This document shows, piece by piece, positions 56,221-64,000 of a stretch of 64,000 nt of DNA. The position numbers were made by a program, and so were the translations under genes. The stretch is taken from contig CM114272.1 of assembly GCA_050084515.1 (NCBI GenBank), positions 40,982,001 to 41,046,000 of the forward strand, written 5' to 3'. The stretch's first letter is position 1. Every line of letters starts with the position of its first letter. The DNA is from Blasia pusilla. Lineage: Eukaryota; Marchantiophyta; Marchantiopsida; Blasiales. The notes below the pieces were generated by a model that worked only from the letters and a program-made list of their open reading frames with translations, made no database searches and was not told the DNA's origin.

Positions 56221-57700
56221 ACTAGATAAGAGTATAGTTACTAATGATAAACTATTTCTCAAGTAGATAGGGCAGTCCACAAGGAAAGCATCAAATTTTG
56301 CAACCATAGTTCCATACATCCCAATAAATGTATTCCACCGTCATGTCCAATGTCGTCATCGTTGTCTGTTGCAAATCTCAATGGTTCCCAGACTTAGCAG
56401 TGGACTTAACCTTTGGATGTGGAGCATTCGAGTTTTAGGAGAACTCTGCTGTGTGCGATATGGATGGGATCAAAGGAGTCTTGGGAGACACATTAGTGGT
56501 GGCGTATGAGATGGAATTGAGGCAAAGACCATTGAGGTTGAGCATCTTAGTGAAAGGCATGTGGTCATTGGTTCCTATGAAGAAGGAGTTAGTGAACTTC
56601 ATCTTTCATGAGGTAACAAATGAGTATGTGATCATCTATGGGGATGACAGACTTATCTATTCAAAGTCACTATAGGGACACTCGATACTTAAAGCCAGTG
56701 TTGTTGAAACTTAAGGCAAACAGGTTGTATGTGAGTGCAGAGAAGGGATTAATTCGTTCCATTGAGTTAAGGAGATTATTTGTAGGAGCCTATGTTGAGG
56801 ATATCGGATTTTGAAAAATCGTTCGAGGCGCCCACTGATGCCAATGACTAGGGAATTGCAGGAATGTTGGAGCAAGAAGGAAGACATATAACGTGCGAAC
56901 GCAAGAGGCTTAGCTACCGAGTGCAGATGGAATTTTCATGAGTAGGAGTAGTTCACAATGGTTAGTTGGAATTAAAAGGGGCTAAGTATAGCAGAGTACG
57001 ATTATAACTTGTCCAAACATTCAACAACTGGAGAATCTCTGATTCTTTTGGCATATGGACATAAGCCAGAAGGGCCTCTTGACCTGGCCCTTTCAAAGAG
57101 TACTACATCGTCACAAACCCGACAAGCAACGGTAGAAGTTTTGTTAGTGAAGAGGCAAGAACAGAAAGAGCTAGCAAGAAGGAGTCTTGCAAAGGCTTAA
57201 CTAAGGTACGTTAAGAATGCTAACAAGAATTGGCACCAAGTGAGTTTCCATGTAAGGGAGTAAGTATGGTTGAGTGTGAAGAATCTCAATCTTCCGAAAG
57301 AGTTGTTCGTGAAGCTATGTGCTAAGTATGATGGACCGTATGTGATCAAGGAAAACCTGTTTGAGGATGTTTCTACATTGGAGCTACCAAAAGAATTCAA
57401 GATTCAATTGACTTTCCATGTGTCATTATTGAAGAAGTGTTTCAAGATAATGTGCGTCGCATGCAAAGGCAAGTATTGAGATCATAACCGGTCATTATCA
57501 ACAAATAACCGGATTATGAGATGGATACCATTTTGCATTCAAGACATAGGGCCAACATGTACGAGTACTTGGTCAAATAGAAGGGCTACCATGTGAAACA
57601 TGTAACTCAAATTGCGGAGACCGATTTGGAACATGCACAAGAGGTGTTACAAGACTTCAAATGGATGCAGGAAAAGCACATGCATTAGTATATGGAGTAG
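56221..57700 (+). pseudogene. Chromovirus-type Ty3 remnant: RT piece, integrase end, chromodomain
   Basis: A reverse transcriptase palm piece reads FIFHEVTNEYVIIYGDDRLI (56605-56665), with GDD where IDD is usual. Integrase C-terminal sequence follows: LLAYGHKPEGPLDLA (about 57045), VWLSVKNLNLPKELFVKL, KYDGPYVIKE (the GPY/F module) and FHVSLLKKCF (57410-57440). Then a chromodomain-like segment, EYLVK-stop-KGYHV, ends in LEHAQEVLQDFKW (57560-57665). Regions between are deleted and stops are common. The chromodomain marks this as a different Ty3 lineage from the PHD-bearing elements A-C. Confidence 0.75.
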
Positions 57701-59732
57701 CTAGGGATATGCCTTGTGACCATAGGACGCTTGGGCCAAAGGCTATTGTAACTAGAACATTCTAGTGTTCTAATAAAGGAAAGCATGGATTTGGAGATTC
57801 GATGCTAGTGGTTGATTGCAATTTGTCCTTGGTAGTGCATGGCAATGGTTTGTTCCTCATTTGCTTAGGATGTAAGTCAAGAAGAGAGATGAGGAGTATT
57901 TGAGGTGAGAGTTTGTATTTGGATAAGCACCTAGAACAAGACCAATTGTTGGGTGACTAACACTTGGGCTCGCCCTAGTGTTGGTAGGGCAAATCACTTT
58001 GTATTGGGGTTTGGGGTGATCTGAGTCATGATAGCATGAGCAAATGTAGTGACACACCGAAGTCAAAAATAAGAGAGTGACCCAAAAGCAGAATGACTTA
58101 TGAATCTTGTAAAGAGGTGAAATGTTTACATGTTGTAAGCAAGTGAAGTCTTAGATAGCACACTTATTTAGTTTATTTGATAAGTTAGGTTAGTTCTGAG
58201 GAATCGATCCAAGCTTATCGAAGAGGACATGCTAAAAGATGCTAAGTGGTGCATGCGACAACCTAAGACTTAAGCTAAAAGAGGAATTGCGAGTTAGAAT
58301 GCAATTCGATGTCAGGGGGTCGGTTTCCCAAAAAGACTTGACATTAGAAGGTTTGCAATGCAACCTCTAAAGAGGGGTGAGTGTCGCGATCCTAGCCTCT
58401 TAACCAAATGAGGGCCAAACGAAACATCAAAAATCTAGTGGGCTCATCCTATGATGGTTTGCGCGCTAGAGAGGTCTCTGGAAGGAGACACAATATATGA
58501 GATGCAAAAAAGGTTGAACATTTCATGCATTTATGGTTGCGACTAGGAATCCTGAAGCAAACGTGAACCAAGACTTGAGAGGAGTCGAGTCTAGGAAGAG
58601 AGGTTGCCAAAGAGGTGAGAACCGGATTTGGAACGTGACTAGTGTTTGGGGTTTTGACTATATTTTGGACCATAAATTTTAGTCCTAAAATACATTTGAG
58701 ACAAGTAAGGTGGCGTTGGAAAGCTTATGAAAAGCTAGTTCCAACCTACAAAGATCTTAGCAAATGGACAAGCCAATTAAGGCTGAAAAAGTGCCCAAAA
58801 ATAATTGTATGGGAAGTTAGCTTGAGGGCCAAAAAGAGGGGTCCGAGAGGCTCTTCCCAAAAGATAGAGGGAGGGTGGAGAACACCACAAGTACTAGTAA
58901 GGGGAAAGGTCTCCAAGAGTGGTTGGGACTCAAAGTCTCAAACCCCACTTTGAGACGCCACGGGGCGAACCAAGGGTACGGAATGGATCAAGATTTTGGC
59001 ATTGGGATTCGAAAGCCAAACCAAGTCCAATAAAGTGGATTTCAGAGGACACTTTTAGATTTCATCTGCAACTCATTAAGTGGCTCTTGGTTAGGGGATC
59101 ATGCGAGGTCCATTGGATAATTGGGACCGCTAGGCATGCAAATGTCATTTGAGGTGCTTGGAATATCCACAAAGTTTGTCCCAAGTTTCGGAAGACTTGC
59201 TCGTGTTGGGAAGTGAGGAACTTAAGGTTAAGCTTGATGAAGTGCCAAGTTGATAACTCCGTGAGTTGGAAAGTTGATTGACCCAAACTAGACTAACGTG
59301 AGAGTGTTTGGGTGTGCATCAGCAGTCAGAGCATGTCATAGTCAATGTACGCTTGCGTAATACTAGAGATTGATGTTCAAGAGGTATCGACACACGTCAT
59401 TGTACTAATGTGGCTTGAGAAAATTATGTTTTTAGACACAAGAAGAAAAACCAAGTTTTTATTACTCAAGCTTGCTTGACTCATACATTTATGTAACTAG
59501 ATGACAACTCAAAAATAAAAAGAATGACTCACATAGTTTTCATATGGATTTGTAGTCATAATGAGTCACAAGCTATTAACATAGTATGACTCATGATTCC
59601 TAGGAACTTCAAAATTAGAAACATCTCACTTGAGTCATGAAATGTTTGCCACGGTGACATGTTGATGTGGCACTTTTTACATTGATTATTAGATTTGTAC
59701 TACGTGTGAGCTCCAAGCCCCTTGCGTCCATC
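57701..59732. other. Possible LTR and flank of the chromovirus remnant, otherwise unassigned
   Basis: TGTAGTGACACACCGAAGTC at 58043 could be an LTR start downstream of the polyprotein, but no second copy lies in the window to prove it. Frames at 58449-58673, 58642-58953 and 58919-59286 have no recognisable domain. Confidence 0.3.
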
Positions 59733-59934
59733 AAGGTTGCATACGGAAAAAGTCTGTATCCGTGGACATGTCCATATTCGGGGACTTATTTTTGTCCAAT
59801 GGACGGACATGTCCATGTACACCTTGTGTGAGGGCTTGAGGCGCGGCTTGGGCTTGCATGCGGACTCAAGGCCCACAAAATTTGGTCTGGCGCACCAATT
59901 TTTGGTCTAGCAAACCAAATTTTTGTGGGCCCTA

Positions 59935-60505
59935 GAGCCCACGCCTGCCCCTAGCCCGCACTTGCCCGTACCCAATCAACCTTGAGCCCCCACATGCCCA
60001 CCCAGAGCCCGCACTTGCCTGCTCTAGCCCACGCCCAATCAGCCTTGAGCTCGTGCCTGCCTGCCCAACAGCCCGCACTTGCCCACCCTAGCCCAATTAG
60101 TTCTCAGTCTGCGCCTGCCCGCCCAGAGCCCACACCTGCCCACCCTAGCTTGCGCCCAATTAGCTCTAAGCTTGCACTTAGCCGCCCGAGCCCGCTTCTG
60201 CCCACCTCTAGCCCCACTGCCGCCCAGAGCCATGCGTGCCTACGCTGAGCCCGCCAAGACGTGCCGCCGAGCCGCGCTTTGCCCGCTCTAGCCCGTGCCC
60301 AATAATTCTTGAGCCTGTGCCTGCCTGCCCAGACTCCTAGAGCCCGCGCTTGCCTACTTGGAGCTCGCACATGCTAGCCTAGAGCCCGCGCCTGCCCGCC
60401 TTAAGCCCGCACCTGCCTGCCTAGAGCCTAAGCATGCCCGCCTTGAGCCCGCACCTTCCCGCCTAGAGCTGGCGCTCAATCAGCCGAGAGCATGCACCTG
60501 CCCGC
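59935..60505. repeat. GC-rich minisatellite in the MULE-type element
   Basis: Degenerate units of the form GAGCCCGC(A/G)C(C/T)TGCCC(G/A)CC, often followed by (C/T)TA or TT, recur more than fifteen times, with longer interspersed CGCCCAAT(C/T)AG units. The six-frame open frames here are Pro-, Ala- and Ser-rich artefacts. Confidence 0.8.
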
Positions 60506-60512
60506 CTTGAGC

Positions 60513-60567
60513 CCGCCACCTAGACCATACCCAGGCTTTGTCAGCCCAGGTATGGTCTAGGTGGCGG
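60513..60567. repeat. 25-bp hairpin in the MULE-type element
   Basis: The arms CCGCCACCTAGACCATACC(C/T) and their complement pair over 25 bp with two mismatches around a five-base loop TTGTC. Confidence 0.85.
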
Positions 60568-60639
60568 CTCGCGTGCTAGCCGAGCATGTCTAAAGACATG
60601 TCCGAACTTGTCCGTTTTCGTGCAACGTTGGCGTCCATA

Positions 60640-61289
60640 CTGACCTAAGTGATGGAAATCTGTGAAATGTGAGCTAAGTCCACGCGTGATGCTCTTGTGA
60701 CACGAGCGTCCGCAATGCTCTGAAAATAGATGAGCGAGGCATTTTTTGGTTGACTATAGGTATGGATTTCAAATGGAGCTCACGCGAAGTGGCATTTGAT
60801 AGAAAGTTGTTTGCTAAAAATCAAGTGCTTGCAAATCTGGTGACTCAATAGCATCTCTCTAGCTGGATTATTGTGACTTAGACTTTGAGAAGACATTTGC
60901 TCATTTCGTGCAATTGTGTATTCTGTGCCTTACCTACTACAATTTTATTTTGGATCTGAATGTCGAATATCTTCATTACTTCTCGGATGTCCCATTGGAA
61001 TAAGCTCTAATGAAACTCTTAGTTTGCTCCCAAGCGCGGGGTGTATGGTGGCGAGACTATGATAGATATTTTCTGAGGTTCTACCCTCATTGTTGCCGAC
61101 TTCATGGCTGGCAACAACCAAGTTCAGATTTCCAAATTCATACATAGGTGTATGAAAGCCAGGGAACACCACATAGATTTGCACTCATTAATTCTCACAA
61201 ATGTCGCAAATCAAAGCCCACGGCCCTTCATTGGACCATGGAAAATAATTCATTTCATTCACTCATTTTCTTCTCATGAGTAGTTAATA
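60640..61289. other. Unassigned sequence with the third 75-bp motif
   Basis: No gene is recognised. 61205-61275 contains AAATCAAAGCCCACGGCCC and a later TTCATTTCATTCACTCATT, a diverged copy of the motif upstream of the gene at 6507. Confidence 0.3.
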
Positions 61290-61760
61290 ATGAGTGAACT
61301 CCAAGCCAGCAAAATAGAAATTCTCTTGATTGAGTTGCTCATTGTTGTAATCAGAACGTGTTGTGACCTTGCAATCTTGCTCCCTTGGTTGATATGTGTG
61401 GATTATTGTGTACTCCTGTGGACTAATCCGTCCAATGAAGCATCTAATGATTTGCTAAAAATCAAATCCACATATATGGTGGAGCTTATAAGGGCAACTC
61501 ATGAGATAAGTACCATTAGAAGTGTTTATATGCCAACAACCATTGAAGCTATTGTTGTAACAGAGGTAGAGTTTGATAGTGTGAAAGTTGATTGCCTCCA
61601 CTTATGGATAAAGGGAGACATGGTCCTACACGTAAACTTGAATAGTTAGGTGAGCAAGGCACAAACCCTAAGGAGATAAGGATTTTGGAATATGGCGGGA
61701 ATGGCACACAGTTGATCGAGCTCTTGAGGGAACCTCAAGCCAATATGTACTTCACTGGGA
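61290..61760 (+). other. Open frame without recognised domain
   Basis: A frame of 119 codons (61290-61649) begins MSELQASKIEILLIELLIVV and is partly hydrophobic. I recognise no family and there is no splice support. It may be a retroelement remnant. Confidence 0.2.
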
Positions 61761-61767
61761 AAAGGTG

Positions 61768-61900
61768 GACTCGGGGGCTGGTATTATGGCAGGAGAGAGT
61801 AAGAGAGGAGAGGAAGAGAGGAGAGTCTCTCTTAAAAAAAAGGGCCAAATCCTTAAACTCTCTTCAAAACTTTCTTCAAATTTTGAGGTTTCTCCCTTAC
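61768..61900. repeat. Copy of the family D block start
   Basis: CGGGGGCTGGTATTATGGCA and the following purine-rich GAGAGGAGAGTCTCTCTT match 29245-29340 inside the long LTR. In both places a field of hairpin repeats follows, so the two loci share one repeat family. Confidence 0.7.
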
Positions 61901-62669
61901 TTCAAATGCAAGAATTTTTTAAAAGAGAGTAAGAAGTGCACCACTATGGGGGAAAAACTAACCACATTTTTTCAGACCAAGACGTGAGGATGGAAATGTT
62001 ATTGTCAACAATCAGTCATGAAAGTGCAAGAGTGTTTTGCTTCTCTCTCTTGCTAGAGAGACCAACCCCCCATCATCAACAAATTTATAGGTGGAATTTC
62101 TGTATTGTAGGCCAAAACAGGGAAGATGAAATATGACCGGTGAAGTAAAAGTAAAGGTGATTTGTGGTAACATACTGGCGGAAATTAGCAGAGGTCCCCA
62201 ACTCATATGAGTTGGCATCTATGATATATCAACAAGTAGCCATGAACTTAAAGGAAGTCGGGTGCACTTGGCGGTGGAGGCAACTAGTATACTCCCAGAT
62301 GCTCTCTCGTAATCTGCCTTTGCCTCTTGGCAGAGTGCAAATAGTTGCTTCCTCTTCCCCTCCGATGGAAGAATGTTTCTTCCACTCTGCCATATGGCTC
62401 TAACACTCGCCCTAGAAAGCCTCACCAGATCTAGGATCAAGTCACCAGTTCTCCAGTAGAGCTTCACAAGGGTCTTTCTCAATGCTGGGGACTTTTCTCT
62501 CCCTTCAAGCACAGATCCATGAAAAATCTTGGGGGAAAATTGTAGACCTATTCTCATATGAATTGATGGCCTCTACTCTGATGGGTTGCACTAAAATTTG
62601 TTCACAAACCTCTGCTCGTATGAGTTGGGGGCCCTCAAAAGTAGTCCTCCACACGCTTCCTCCAGACAT
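61901..62669. other. Unassigned sequence
   Basis: No gene is recognised. CCCCAACTCATATGAGTTGG at about 62197 is a near-palindrome, and a related inverted piece (ATGAGTTGGGGGCCC) is at about 62620. Confidence 0.3.
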
Positions 62670-63345
62670 GCAACCCGTCGGAAATCGACGGGCTGCAATA
62701 GCAGGCAATCATCCAGTCCTGCTACATGTTGGATACCGACAGGTTGCATGACAGGATTGACATTTATAAGGATAACAATAGAAGAACAAATTATCAAGAC
62801 GTTTCTTGTTTCAAACTCGTGACATAACCTTGGTAGGTACAAAAAATTTGAAAGAGGGAAGTCATATGAAATTCACAGAAGTGAGTTCTCATGATCTGCA
62901 ACTTGTCAGAATCCGACAGGTTGAATGACATCGTGAAAAAAAGGGCTCAAAAAGGAGACCTCCACTTTTTGCCTGCAGACAAACAACCCATCGGAAACGG
63001 ACGGGTTGCAATAGCAGGCAATCATCCGGACCTTCAACTAGCCAATCATCAAGACATGCAACATGTTGGATTCTGACAAGTTGCATGACAGGATTGAGAT
63101 TCATAAGGGCTAAGCTACTATAAAGACCTATCCTATTTCAATACAGTTTTTACTCGTAACATAACCTAGGTACAAAAAAAGATATAGAGGGAAGGGTCCC
63201 AAAAAATTCAAAATAGTCTATCTACACATGCAACTTATCGGAATCCGACAGGTTGAATCACATCAAGAAATTAAAAAGGGTTGGAAAGGAGAGCTTCACA
63301 AGCTGCATCGAGAAATGTAACCTGCCAAAATCCGACGAGTTGCAA
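62670..63345. repeat. Higher-order repeat of about 310 bp, two copies, three hairpins each
   Basis: Copy 1 has hairpins at 62670-62698, 62724-62749 and 62898-62925. Copy 2 has them at 62982-63010, 63057-63086 and 63228-63256. The segments between also match: GCAATAGCAGGCAATCATCC, then GACAGGATTGA, CATAACCT and GGTTGAAT(G/C)ACATC. A further hairpin lies at 63317-63345. Confidence 0.8.
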
Positions 63346-63618
63346 GATACGTCAAGATAACTTGTGCTTATCATCCGTCGCGAATTTGTGCCGAGGTCTG
63401 CAAATATCGCAAGACAAGAGAATTTCTGCACACATCTTAAGTTATCCAAATTCCATTTTCGGCAGATGAAAAAAAAATGTCCATCCTAAAGGAAACACAA
63501 AGACACGAACCATTCAAGTCAATCAAGAAAACATTATAGACAAGTCCCATAGGGGAGAAATAAGAAGATAAGAAACAATGTCAGCTCTTACAATCTGTCG
63601 CAACTTGATCTTTGGTTT
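63346..63618. other. Sequence between hairpin arrays
   Basis: No gene and no further strong hairpin is seen. Confidence 0.3.
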
Positions 63619-63848
63619 GCAACTCGTCGTATTCTGACAAGTTGCAAACTTAGTCTCTAGTTTGCAACCCTTCGGAATCCAATAAGTTGCAAACCTTGTC
63701 CAGGACCTGCAACTTGTCAAAATCCAAAAAGTTGCAAACTTGGTTCATGGTCTGCAAACTTGGTCCCTCATTTGCAAACCGTCGGAATCCAACAGGTTGC
63801 AAATTGGGGCTCTGGTTTACAACCCGTCGGAATCTGATGGGTTGCAAA
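63619..63848. repeat. 45-bp tandem array of hairpin units
   Basis: Units start at 63619, 63664, 63709, 63754 (a 20-bp truncated unit), 63774 and 63819. Each full unit is a 29-bp imperfect palindrome (GCAAC...GTTGCAA) plus about 16 bp such as ACTTGGTCTCTGGTTT. The inter-hairpin parts are similar to each other, so this is a minisatellite and not a spacer array. Confidence 0.85.
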
Positions 63849-64000
63849 GTAAACAACATTCAATAGACAGATCAAGACACAATTGACAAGAACGAGCTCG
63901 ACCAGACACAGAAGCACAACAATTCAACAATAGTTTTCAGAAACCATCATGGTGGAAAAACTGCATGTCCTTTATTACATCCAAGGGAAGCTCGGAAATA

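Larger units (their letters stand above)
59733..60630. mobile_element. MULE-type element, 898 bp, 9-bp target duplication, GC-rich filling
   Basis: It starts AAGGTTGCATACGG and ends TTTTCGTGCAACGTTG, the same kind of termini and subterminal GGACATGTCC motifs as the element at 19597. Flanks are GCGTCCATC (59724-59732) and GCGTCCATA (60631-60639), an 8 of 9 match. The interior is a GC-rich minisatellite and a long hairpin, unlike the AT-rich surroundings. Open frames inside on both strands are minisatellite products. No transposase is seen. Confidence 0.75.

Noticed and set aside
59982-60370. Pro/Ala/Ser-rich open frames on both strands
   Set aside because: They are products of the GC-rich minisatellite inside the MULE-type element.
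63619-63848. CRISPR-like look of repeated palindromes with spacers
   Set aside because: The stretches between the palindromes are similar to each other, the genome is eukaryotic and no cas genes exist; it is a tandem repeat.

Overview
The window looks like a repeat-rich nuclear segment of a land plant (streptophyte). The evidence is spliced plant-type genes with GT-AG introns, a plant aspartate-racemase-like gene, and a dense mix of Ty3-type, chromovirus, hAT, MULE, Helitron-like and non-LTR elements. A large-genome non-flowering lineage would fit the element types, but the sequence read by eye does not fix the species. No prokaryotic features (operons, RBS, CRISPR) are present.

Layout. 1-10.6 kb is the left gene island. 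It holds the first exon of a YASYxSNM protein (394-690, minus), a complete six-exon conserved plant gene (3346-6507, minus) whose exon phases all close, and a two-exon gene of unknown function (9003-10617, plus). AT-rich DNA with two converging Helitron-like 3' ends lies at 1.07-2.1 kb. 11-18.8 kb has no host gene and carries a tandem repeat and a decayed hAT-type transposase (14796-16990). 18.8-44.7 kb is a block of nested Ty3/gypsy-type elements, mostly on the minus strand. 45.2-46.1 kb is the N-terminal part of a non-LTR retrotransposon. 47.8-49.4 kb is the racemase-like gene, the best host gene on the right. 51.5-53.5 kb has a possible ferric-reductase-like fragment followed by a non-LTR retrotransposon 3' half with a restriction-like endonuclease region. 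53.7-55.5 kb is AT-rich with two more Helitron-like ends. 56.2-57.7 kb is a chromovirus remnant with a chromodomain. 59.7-60.6 kb is a MULE-type element with a near-perfect 9-bp target duplication. 61.8-63.85 kb is a field of repeated short hairpins.

Main discovery. The minus-strand Ty3-type elements, called A (18.8-28.6 kb), B (31.3-34.07 kb plus 42.4-44.7 kb) and C (34.07-42.38 kb), share the order gag, aspartic protease, C5-cytosine DNA methyltransferase, reverse transcriptase, RNase H, integrase, PHD finger. The methyltransferase has motifs I, II, IV, VI, VIII and IX/X in the ordinary DNMT3-like order, not the permuted order of plant DRM enzymes. So these mobile elements carry their own putative DNA-methylation writer and a putative histone reader. 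All copies here are damaged by stops, frameshifts, deletions or later insertions. Capture of cytosine methyltransferases by retrotransposons has been reported in dinoflagellates and the charophyte Klebsormidium (de Mendoza and colleagues, 2018, from memory). This window would extend the idea to what appears to be a land plant.

A second pattern no standard feature explains is a dispersed palindrome of the form CAACCCGTCGG...CCGACGGGTTG. It occurs more than 15 times in two blocks (29.4-29.7 kb and 62.7-63.85 kb), with paired changes in some copies, in a two-copy higher-order repeat and finally a 45-bp tandem array.
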